The position numbers were made by a program, and so were the translations under genes. Positions 54,960 to 64,000 of a DNA stretch of 64,000 bases are shown here, in pieces. How positions within the stretch are numbered: the first letter of the stretch is position 1; the number at the start of each line of letters is the position of its first letter. The notes beneath the pieces were generated by a model. That model was not told the DNA's origin, did no database searches, and saw nothing but the letters and a program-made list of their open reading frames with translations. This DNA is from Isoperla grammatica (taxonomy: Eukaryota; Arthropoda; Insecta; Plecoptera; Perlodidae): the NCBI GenBank assembly GCA_945910005.1, contig OX246747.1:8023966-8087965 (forward strand), in the 5' to 3' direction.

Positions 54960-56139
54960 CCGATCTTTGTTCGACACCCCGATCACGCTAGATACTGTAC
55001 TTAAATCATTTACTACTACTGAAACTCAGCCACGATTTTTGTTATTCAACGAGAGGACGAAAAATCGTTTCTTACAGAGTCGCCCTTTGTTATTGTCAAA
55101 GCTCTTCACTGCATTGCAGGCACCGTGAAAAATGCCAGAAAGCTACGTAATGGCACTATTCTAGTGGAAACGACTTCGGATAAACAATCCGAATTATTAT
55201 CCAAGGCAACGTCATTTGGCAACCGCTTCAACATCTCGGTTAAGCCTAACACCAGCTTAAACACATCCAAGGGAGTCATAAGATGTCCCGATTTATTGTA
55301 CGCAAGCGACGAAGAGATAAAAGAAGAACTTGCCCCCCAAGGTGTTATTGATTTGTACCGTATTAAATCACGCATTGATGGTCAACTTAAGCCAACCGCA
55401 ACAATTATTCTCACCTTCAGAACCCCCAAACTCCCGAACAAGATAGTTGCTGGTTTCCGCATCCTGGACGTTAAAACGTACGTACCTAATCGCATGAGAT
55501 GTTTCACCTGCCAAAGATTTGGTCATACAAAAAACCATTGTAATAATGCGCCTACTTCCCGGGTTTGTGGACTTGATTACCATGAAGACACTGCCTGCAC
55601 ATCCCCAACAAAATGCGTTAATTGCCAAGGTCCCCACATTGCCTCCTCCCGAGATTGCCCGAGGTGGATCGAGGAGAGGAAAATCCAAGAAATTATGACC
55701 CTGGAACGGGTCCCAATCAATGAGGCAAAACGTAGGTACAACGTCATGAAGCCACCCACAAACCTACCTTTTTCATTTGCACATGTTGTCGCCAGCCAAC
55801 ATGCATCATCAGCAGCTCGCAATGAAATTAAAGATCAAGAGAATGCTCAACTTAAGGAGACCATCAACGTTGCTTGAGGTCCAAAAACATCTGCAACAAC
55901 AACTTGCTGAAAAAGCTGAGCAAATGAAGGAACAGCGTGACCAAATCCAGGAACTGATATCGATCATTAAACAAAAAGAAACGCCTGATTTGACGACAGA
56001 GACTGTTAAAGGAAACCACGAACAAAGTAAACCTGCACCAAAGTGTATTAAACCAAACCCCGAACAGAATACCAAGGGCAATTCGAAATCTAGACGCCTG
56101 AAAAGGACCCCACAAGCTCCCATTCACGGATCCTTTTAG
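54960..56139 (+). pseudogene. LINE-L ORF1, gag-like
   Basis: A shifted N-terminus (LTESPFVIVKALHCIAGTVK) leads into 55125-55877: LRNGTILVETTSDKQSELLS, RCPDLLYASDEEIKEELAPQ and zinc knuckles CFTCQRFGHTKNHC, CGLDYHEDTACTSPTKC and CVNCQGPHIASSRDC. A frameshift near 55865 moves the C-terminal coiled coil (QLAEKAEQMKEQRDQIQELI and a basic end) to another frame, stopping at 56139. Function by family: RNA-binding ORF1 protein. ORF2 follows at 56315. Confidence 0.82.
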
Positions 56140-56314
56140 CAGAAGGTAGCCAGTAGTCCATACGCTTCATCCCTGGAAGATGACTTGATCAGTGATGAGC
56201 TGATGGACCAAGACCCCGCGACACTAGCTTCATCTCAGTTTTTTAAGAAAGGTACAAACAAAAAGAAATCTTAAAAAACTTGACGAAAGATCGAAGTTTT
56301 ATTAAAGCTTTTAC

Positions 56315-57391
56315 ATGAATGTTTTACTGCAGTGGAACGTAAGAGGTTATTTTACGCGGTCCGAAGAGATCAAGCTTTTAACCTCCAAGGAAAACCCCAC
56401 TATTTTATGTCTGCAGGAAACCCATTTTAAAACTACCGACAACCCAAGGCTACGTGGCTATACATTTTACAGATTTGATGACGACTCAGGAGAACGGGCT
56501 CAGGGAGGAGTTGCTACTATCATCCACGACAGCATCTATGCAGAACACTTGCCTCTTACAACACCTTTGCAAGCGGTAGCTGTCAGAGTAGCTTTTCCCA
56601 GCCCAGTTACTCTATGCAACATTTATCTTACACCCCAGACTGTGATATCCAAAACTCTCGTCAGAAATCTTTTAAATCAACTACCACGTCCTTTTATTAT
56701 TCTTGGAGATTTTAATGCACACAATATTTTATGGGGGAGCACAACATGCATTCCAAGGGGTGTTTTTATAGAAGAGATTTTAATATCTCACAACTTGATT
56801 CTCCTTAATAATGGAAAACCAACCCATTTAAGCACTGCGAATAGGTCTTCCTCATCAATAGATCTGACCATTTGTTCACCATCCGTTGCACTGGACGTCG
56901 AATGGGACGTCTCGTTGGATCTCTGTGGAAGCGACCATTTTCCAATTATGTCCAATTTATTACACCAGATTGAAGTCAGGCAGAGAGCTCCCAAATGGGA
57001 CTTGAAACGAGCTAACTGGGACATGTTTAAGAAACTGGTTGTTTTTAACGAATCCCCATTCATTAACATACAGGACCATGTGGATCATGTCACAAACACC
57101 ATCATCTCCGCCGCCAGATCCACCATGCCACAAATATCAATTCACCCGCTGCGACTTCCAGTTCCATGGTGGAACAACGAATGCGAAGAAGCTATTAAAA
57201 GTCGACGCAAAGCCTTAAATAGGTTCAATACATGCCCAACCGTAGAGAACCTTGCCGCATTTAGTAAAATGCGGGGTAAAGCCAGGTTCGTTAGAAGAAA
57301 ATCCAAAAGGCAATCTTGGCACACATATGTGTCTTCAATCACCCACCATACACCCTCCTCAAAATATATGATGAATCATAAAGCAGGGTAA
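56315..57391 (+). pseudogene. LINE-L ORF2, endonuclease part
   Basis: An intact APE-type endonuclease: MNVLLQWNVRGYFTRSEEIK, ILCLQETHFKT, FIILGDFNAHNILWGS, SSSSIDLTICSPSVALDVEW and LCGSDHFPIMSN, with all catalytic N, E, D, N, D and H positions. Then WWNNECEEAIKSRRKALNRF leads toward RT, but the frame and homology end at about 57391 before any RT motif. The element is 3'-truncated. From 57392 to 57808 nothing is recognised. Confidence 0.88.
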
Positions 57392-57808
57392 GTTCAAAAG
57401 GTGAATACTGCCTATTTACCAGAGTAACCCTATGCATATGGGAGTCATGGAATTTTCATGTCTGTTGCCATTTCTTAGTCTTAGGTAGGATAATGTAAGA
57501 AAGGTTTTAAGGTCACTCTTGCATGTAAGTTGTCGGACTGTGGCTGCAACCTACCAGTACCATTATATTTACCTTAAATGTTTGTTAAATACAAATCTTG
57601 TTCAGACATGCATAAACACATGAACACATTTAACCCTTTCCCCCCTCCCCCCCACAAAAAAAAACACAGCACAGAGTAAAATTGTTTCGAAAAAACAACG
57701 TTTTGTAACATTAGCTCAGAAGTCGGATCCAGTGTCTGGATATTACGAAGCTAGTGAATTGTAATCTTTGATTTTTCTTTTTCAATGTACACCTACTGTA
57801 GCTTTCTA

Positions 57809-59420
57809 TTATCTATTAACTACACATCGTGTAACACATAGATTGTGCAATACAACACAAGCGTTGATTACTTTGGAAGCCTTTTCGGGATGGTAGTGCA
57901 ATACCCTGTCTTTAAGAATACAGCAGACCGTTGCTTCAGTAGCCCGTTGCACCTTTCTATACCCATCCTTACGTGGCATTGTAAGTTGTTGAAGCGTTGT
58001 TCTCGCGAACCTTCTGCTGCCGTAAGGTCGGGTATTAGCATCCAGTGTTCCAAACTGTACCCCCTGCCAATGGACTGCTACCTTATCGCGGTGGGCAGGT
58101 TTGCGTGCTTTATTGATTCCTAGAGCTATGCCGGCGGAAGCGTATGCTTCTGGTAGGGCCACCCTAGCCGGACTGGTCGAGGAGGAGAAGTCAGACGAAG
58201 TGCAGTCCACACCCCAAGCCCCTTTCCTCCACCTTCCCCTTTACACCCCCGCCCTCCTATTGGCCCCTTTCCTCCAAACAGCCCCCTATTTCATCTTCAT
58301 ATATAACCCACTCATTGTCTCGATTAGCCTCGTTGCAGAAATATGAGACGTTAAGCCCAAATAATCTAAATCTAAACTGTACCCGCTGTCGCCAAACAAA
58401 TACTTTTTTGTTCGGCGATTACGCCGGTACTCGTCCACAAAGTGTTGACGTAGATTGCAGTGACGCCAAATGTACTTGTCGCTTGTACTGCCAGGATGGA
58501 GAGCTTTGACGTGCAGAATTTGAATGTTAACATCACACACCAGCTGGACATTTATGGTATGCTGACCCTTTCTGTTTACATAATTATGTTCTGCATAGTC
58601 GGGATCAGCTGAGCTTGGAGGTACAATTGAGATGTGAGTGCAGTCAATCTATCCAAGAAGACCCATTATTCCATACTTGTTGGCAAATCCCTTCATTACT
58701 GTACTCTGTCCCTCGACGTCTATTAGAAATGTCACATATCGATCCATCAGTTGTGTGAGACCATTTGGTATTTCGGAAATGGCATTAGTAACCGTTTTCT
58801 GGCACACTGCTAGATACATATCATTTCCGAATCCCGTCTACAAACTGTTAGAAAGTAGCTATTTCCTTTCCATTAATGTTCTTTGACAGGAATACTTAGC
58901 TTAAGAGACGTCTCCCTCAACAAACAATAAACATTTTAATACCAATTGACATTTCTTTCTTGACAACCAACAGCTGATTTCAATGACATCGCGCATGCCC
59001 GTCTCTGCCAACTATTGAAAGAGAAAAACATTTCCTCCGCTATCGTTTGAAACTGAGCGGGTAATCTTAGCCCGAGTTCATAACCATATTAATCACAAAT
59101 TATCATTTGAGGGTATCTTATTATCTCAATGGCTAACTGGCCTAGACCTACGACCTGAATTGGTCAAGTAAAATAAGACATCGCAATTATAGATTCACAA
59201 GGTGTTTTGAGGACACGGCTGCAGCTAGGCTGGCTTATCCCAGCCACGTTCCCCAAAACATTTTGGAAGCTAGCTAGTGCCATATATCGTAAAGATATTA
59301 GCACCTGTGTGTGGACTGGTAACGCATGTGATCGAGCCGTAGCCCTGCCTAACACTGGCTCGAGCTCGTCACACAGTTCTATGATTACGTGACGAGGAAA
59401 CCGGTAGTTTCTCGATCGTA
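57809..59420 (-). pseudogene. PIF/Harbinger transposase, broken
   Basis: The N-terminal part at 59420-59164 reads RFPRHVIIELCDELEPVLGR, RSHALPVHTQVLISLRYMAL and ISQPSCSRVLKT. The catalytic part at 58886-58380 has GLLG-stop-IDCTHISIVPP (first Asp, TAG near 58648), QHTINVQLVCDVNIQILHVK, PGSTSDKYIWRHCNLRQHFV and YLFGDSGYSL (second Asp). After a SINE A2 (58063-58373) come EQRFNNLQCHVRMGIERCNG (Glu) and, in another frame, DRVLHYHPEKASKVINACVV. All DDE positions exist, but a stop, a frameshift and the SINE kill it. The 58890-59160 stretch is not clearly coding and may be an intron or a join of two remnants. Confidence 0.82.
58063..58373 (+). repeat. SINE-like family A2 in Harbinger, with target duplication
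   Basis: CCTGCCAATGGACTGC to GTTAAGCCCAAATAATC, between 11-bp repeats AAACTGTACCC (58052-58062 and 58374-58384). It splits the transposase frame. Predicted P2 is 8 bp here (TGGACTGC with GCAGTCCA). Confidence 0.93.
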
Positions 59421-60666
59421 AACACTCGCTTTGGCCTTTCTACATGCTCATCAACCTCTTCAACACCAAACGCGATTCCAGCACCAAACGAACATGTCTG
59501 AAGGTTAGGTTGACGTCTGCGGCATGGGCGGTGACCAGCTGTTGTCATCAGCTGCTAGGCCTAGGCCAACGCGTCACTAACCTATAACTTCGCGGGAAAT
59601 TAAAAGTATTTCAAACAGAAAATTATTGTAATACGTTCTTGCTAAGTATTTATATATACATTTAGCCTTCAATTTGGAACACACGTGTACGAGATTTTTC
59701 AATTAATTCATTACAGCATTTGGCAGGCTTTTGTAGCTATGGGGCTTTAGGCTTAGTCAATTGGCTTTTGAGCCCCAGGCCCTAGGCCTATATAGATAAA
59801 TGTCTATCTTGGGGCTCACAATGTAGGGGCTGTCCTAAGCCTGTCATATCCTAGGGCCTAGGTCTAGGCCTATTAAGTCGAGTTCACATAACGTCGCAAG
59901 GTTTAGTATTTCGTTATAAGCCGAGTTCAACAATGTAGACAATCTTATGACGGACCAACCACGCCTGATTGTTGATCAGCCAATGATATACTACTACGTG
60001 TTTATACCTTAGTTATACCTTGTGACTATTGCAATACATTATAACTTTGTACGCACCGGGCTTTACAAACCAAAACCCAAAATAGGATCCAGACAGCACA
60101 TTGCAAATTGCAACATACCTGGTGATGATCTGTAATCAATCAAGCTCATGTTGCCAATATAATGTTCTTGGTTTTCTTATGGAACACATCTTTACATTTC
60201 CAGTGGCTTTAGATGATGGAGTTGAGATCTGAAGTGTCTTATTTGTAGCCTGTTAGTAGATAGTGCATAGATTAATAAACCAACCTTAAAGATCGAAGTT
60301 AACGAGCCCATCTCTTATATGCGACTGTATGCGTATATACTGTATGTATTTATTTGCATTAAATGCCCTTTGTAAATATTATAAAGAGTTGTGAGAGATT
60401 AACTGATGTGGGTTGGTAGAGTTTTCGATAACGATAGGCCAGTTTGTTAACTAAGGAAATATATAACCACTTGTTAATATAGACCAGTGTACAAGACAAG
60501 TGTAACCTGCTTTTGTACACAATGTTTCTTTAAGGGTAGGACATTTAATTCAGTTCAATCTTTGCAGTTTTATTCCATGCTTTGTTTTGTGTAGGCCACG
60601 TCCTACTTTGAGAGTGTATGAAGCAGTACAGTGTAGGTATATCTTGGATAGGTACCATCCATGCTG
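59421..60666. other. No recognised gene; several TAGGCCTA motifs
   Basis: The sequence has repeated TAGGCCTA/AGGCCTAG words (near 59558, 59790 and 59860). No ORF, exon or named repeat is supported. Confidence 0.5.
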
Positions 60667-60816
60667 GTCAGAAGTCAGACTAAATGCAGTCCACACCCCA
60701 ATCCCCTCCCCCCCCCCCCCCCCCCACTGTCCCATTGAATATTTCTCCTCCCACTTGGCCCTGCCATCCCTTGCTGGACTCCCGTATGACGACTCACGCG
60801 ACGTACAATGGATCTA
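60667..60816 (+). repeat. SINE A1 internal fragment
   Basis: CAGAAGTCAGACTAAATGCA through an 18-nt C run and the middle module to GTACAATGGATCTA, where LINE-M begins. Confidence 0.85.
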
Positions 60817-60817
60817 A

Positions 60818-62031
60818 CAAACAAACAATCTATGTGACTTCTTTAAAAATCAGTCGGGGTTTAGAAGAGATCACAGTACTACCACCGCGCTTATTTCTGT
60901 AGTAGATGAACTGAGGAACAACATTGACAATGGTAATACTAGTTTACTCTTACTCCTAGATTATAGTAAGGCCTTCGACACAATTGACCATGACATGCTT
61001 CTGGCAAAACTCTACAACATGGGATTCTCTAAGTCAGCCGAAAAGTTAGTTAAAAGTTGTTTATCTGAAAGAACTCGAAAAGTTAAAGTTGTTAAGGACA
61101 ATGAAGTATTAATATCACAACCGCTAACAGTGCATTGCGGAGTGCCACAAGAATCAATCCTTGGACCATTATTCTTTAATATATTTGCCCAAAGTCTGCC
61201 AGCAGTGACTAGACGTATCAATATATATCAGTATGCAGATGATGTGCAAGGTATTTTGGAAGTAAATCTAGAAACAATAGAAACAATAGAAGAGAGTTTT
61301 CATAACTTTAACACTGATCTTCAACTACTCGCGGAATGGTCGATGAAAAATGGTCTGAACTTTAATCCTAGTAAGTCGACAGTTATCCTTATAGGTAGCA
61401 AACACAATGAACAAGTAGTCCGAAATTTACTAAATGGGAATAAGATTTCTGCTATAAAAATGTGCGGTACAACTCTGCCTTTGTCAGACGAAGGGAAAAA
61501 CCATGGAGTATTGTTTGACAGTAACTTATCCTTCGATAAACACATCCAGAAACAGTGTTCAAAAGCCTATGGTGTACTAAGATCCCTCTATAAATGGAAA
61601 CTGGAGCTTAGTGAAAATGTTAAATTAAATCTCATAAATTCCTTAATAAACCCATTGTTTGATTATGCGGATACAGTGTACATGGGTATTAATGAAAATG
61701 TATTAAAACAAATTCAAAAGAAACAGAATGCATCAATTCGCTTTGCGTGTAATATTAGAAAGTTTGACCACATTAGCCACATATATGATAAACACAAAAT
61801 TCTAAAAATGCACCAACGTAGAACCTTACATTATTATTGCAATATCGCGAGAATTATAAGAAATAAAAGACCGGGTTATTTATATAATAAACTAAAGCAT
61901 ACGGGCTCGTACCACAGTTATAATACAAGGAATAGTACGTATGAAATCCCCTTACATCACTCTGTGGCAGGCAGTGCTTCTTTCTCAGTTCTCGCCCCTA
62001 AGCTATGGAACATGTTGCCCCATTCAATTTA
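60818..62031 (+). pseudogene. LINE-M reverse transcriptase, 5'-truncated
   Basis: Open for about 400 codons from the truncation: CDFFKNQSGFRRDHSTTTAL, LLLLDYSKAFDTIDHDMLLA, HCGVPQESILGPLFFNIFAQ, the active site IYQYADDVQGILE, and the thumb KNHGVLFDSNLSFDKHIQ and LNLINSLINPLFDYADTVYM. It ends VLAPKLWNMLPHSI-TAG, and QATNSSYVFKQKCY follows in frame, so the stop is probably premature. CR1/jockey-like, without RNase H. The 5' part is lost at the SINE fragment. RT residues look intact. Confidence 0.85.
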
Positions 62032-62929
62032 GCAAGCAACCAATAGTTCGTACGTATTCAAACAAAAGTGTTATAAGTGGATTCTCAATACCTAGTTAAG
62101 TTACTTTTTATGCATATTTCTATTTTAGAGTTATGTATTCCCCAACAGACAATCGCTGCACGACGCACACTTTGGACGCAACCGACTCGCGTTTAAATGC
62201 CGAGCGACTACCGACAATATTGAAAACGCTTGAAATTACTGTTTTTTTTTTTAATCATACAATGTTAAACACCATATTTAAAAAGTGAAAACCAGTCTCA
62301 GTTTGAGTCTGAATAAACTAAACACTGTTTAAATAACGTGTCACGGTATTGGTACGATTGCCACAAAGTAAATTTGAAATATCTACCCCGATAACATCAA
62401 TATTATTTAAATATTTCTCACACAGTATTTAGTTTTAGGTGCACACGTAAAACGAGCCCGGTTTGCACTTTTTCCGATGCGGTGCAGCATTATTAGGATA
62501 TTCAGTATTCACGGTAGTCTTTCCTCTTACCCGCCACCAATCAAAGCAACTCTACCAATGGAACCGAGAACAAATTAGCCGCCGTAAGATATTATTATTA
62601 CTATTATTTGGTGTTTAACAACGTATTTAACAACTAAATATTAACTAGAGAGCATTGCGACTCGCAGTCAGTCTTTCCTACCCTTGAATGCGACTATATA
62701 ATACATTCAAGCATACCAATAAAATAAAATGAAACTCAAATCAATTGGATATTGATACCACTTAACTTAATCATTCTAAAATGGCATACAGTACAACAGT
62801 AATACAACAGAAAGCTACTTTAAATAAAGCTATTTTTTAATCTTTACAGTTCACTGGATTGCCGTCAAATACGTGGGGTCATAACTCAACCGACAGTCGA
62901 CATAATATTAACAGTCCCGATGAATAACA
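62032..62929. other. No recognised feature
   Basis: AT-rich sequence, including the probable 3' UTR of LINE-M (to about 62130). No further feature is supported. Confidence 0.5.
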
Positions 62930-63113
62930 CGGGACAGTGTAGCGCACGCAACCCGACAGTGTAGCGCACGCAACCCGACAGTGTAGCGCACGCAACCCGA
63001 CAGTGTAGCGCACGCAACCCGACAGTGTAGCGCACGCAACCCGACAGTGTAGCGCACGCAACCCGACAGTGTAGCGCACGCAACCCGACAGTGTAGCGCA
63101 CGCAACCCGACAG
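62930..63113 (+). repeat. 22-bp tandem repeat, about 8 copies
   Basis: The unit is GACAGTGTAGCGCACGCAACCC. The copies are virtually identical, so it is a young array. As 22 is not a multiple of three, the same peptide appears in all three minus-strand frames; no coding is implied. Confidence 0.97.
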
Positions 63114-64000
63114 CCCTGTTGCCGGGCCGTGTCCAAAGTGAGCGTTCGTAATAATAGAACGTGCACGCGAGAACGTCACAACTCCACACTTTGTACATTT
63201 ACAGGCCGAGGCAGTTTCGCCCGGCCCGTGGGAACGCCCGCGAGCGTTCCGATAAGACTATCGATATCACTTAAAAATATCACATACATCAATTTTCGTC
63301 AAAAGGTTTCACAGGACGACGCTTTTTTTCGGCTCTTTTGAACGCATCTGAAATTTTGCATGGTTGAAGTTGAAAAATACTTAAAATAGACACAGACACA
63401 TTTCGACTGAATAGTTGGCAATCAATTTTTTATTCAAGAAAATGCTTTTTTTGACATTTCACAAAACTCCTAAAACCTGATCATTTTTTCCCATCAGTGT
63501 GTGATAATTTTTTTAAATGTACACATATTGACGTCTTTATTTGTACGTCCTTAGAAACCATGCAAAATATTAGATACACATATTATGTTGGTTGACAAAC
63601 ACCAAACACTAAAATCGACCGTCCTGCGCATCCCTCTTAAGGATATTACTTTCATTAATAATTATAAATGACCACAAAAACAACGCGTGCGCTCGTTTCT
63701 CCCGAGCTCCAGACTTAACACGAACGACAGGTCGGACTAGAACGATAAACTATCGAGAACTTGAAGAAAAGACTTCGGAACTACTCTAAAGTTAGTACAT
63801 ATATGCGAGCGAGTGAGTGCGTACACACACAAGCGCGCGTATGTACGTACGCAAGAGGCGGAGTATTACGACCATGTCAAGTGATGTGGGATGGGGCGGT
63901 GGGGTTCGATCAGAGTCGGAAAGCTTGGTGTGAGCACGGATCCATAATTATAACGGACCGGCGTCCGTGATACTCGTTTCCGGTATACTGGAAATCGACG
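63114..64000. other. No recognised feature
   Basis: Mixed AT-rich and CpG-containing sequence, with a purine-pyrimidine alternating stretch near 63790-63850. No gene, RNA or known repeat found. Confidence 0.5.

Noticed and set aside
62908..63198. Cys-rich repeat peptide from the 22-bp array
   Set aside because: The same peptide arises in all three minus-strand frames from a 22-bp period; no gene signals.

Overview
This is a eukaryotic, almost certainly invertebrate metazoan, intergenic window. It is a dense, nested graveyard of transposable elements with no intact conventional host gene. The element mix supports this: an R2 element in a piece of 28S rDNA, PIF/Harbinger, hAT and THAP-type sequences, a Ty3/gypsy element, several non-LTR families with RNase H or zinc-knuckle ORFs, and very many short interspersed elements. 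Exon-like segments with GT/AG borders also fit an animal. I cannot name the species; an arthropod or another marine invertebrate is plausible.

Layout. (1) 1-16 kb: SINE-like copies around decayed genes on the minus strand: a THAP-domain gene, a two-exon zeste/Myb-SANT-like gene, a gypsy RT fragment, two Harbinger remnants (one here, one near 58 kb), a hAT-like pseudogene, a two-exon fragment of unknown function and a LINE gag. (2) 15.86-21.89 kb: a near-complete R2 element on the minus strand, with short diverged 28S stubs at both ends. It has one frameshift, one nonsense codon and a very long low-complexity linker. (3) 22.4-24.2 kb: a 45-bp minisatellite of about 38 copies, followed by an ATT microsatellite. 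(4) 24.3-26.1 kb: a second copy of the 11.8-12.9 kb segment carrying new SINE insertions. (5) 26.4-28.1 kb: a decayed, intronless RCC1-RING-like gene with an inverted partial copy. (6) 28-34 kb: a SINE cluster. (7) 36.58-38.68 kb: a 2.1-kb DNA transposon with inverted ends and a 4-bp target duplication, inside another repeat. (8) 38.8-50 kb: LINE 3' fragments and a gypsy element carrying a hAT in its leader and a LINE in its LTR. A second hAT splits a SINE. (9) 50-62 kb: four further LINE remnants, a Harbinger transposase split by a SINE, and another SINE B copy. (10) 62.9-63.1 kb: a 22-bp tandem array.

The main novelty is in the two SINE-like families, A (about 28 pieces) and B (3 pieces). 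Each begins exactly with a 5' sequence that can be drawn as an HDV-like (Pr77/L1Tc-type) nested double pseudoknot. P3' runs directly into a 7-bp P1', and a C-N-A-A J4/2-like motif lies two bases before a distant P2' strand. In family A the 5' end is set independently by 11-14 bp target-site duplications. All A and B copies lie in the same orientation, except one 37-nt inverted hairpin module.

Insertion order can be read from the nesting: SINE A into gypsy, LINE, Harbinger and repeat C; hAT into SINE A and into gypsy; LINE into the gypsy LTR; a 2.1-kb transposon into repeat C. The genes do not form a working pathway. They are successive layers of mobile DNA.
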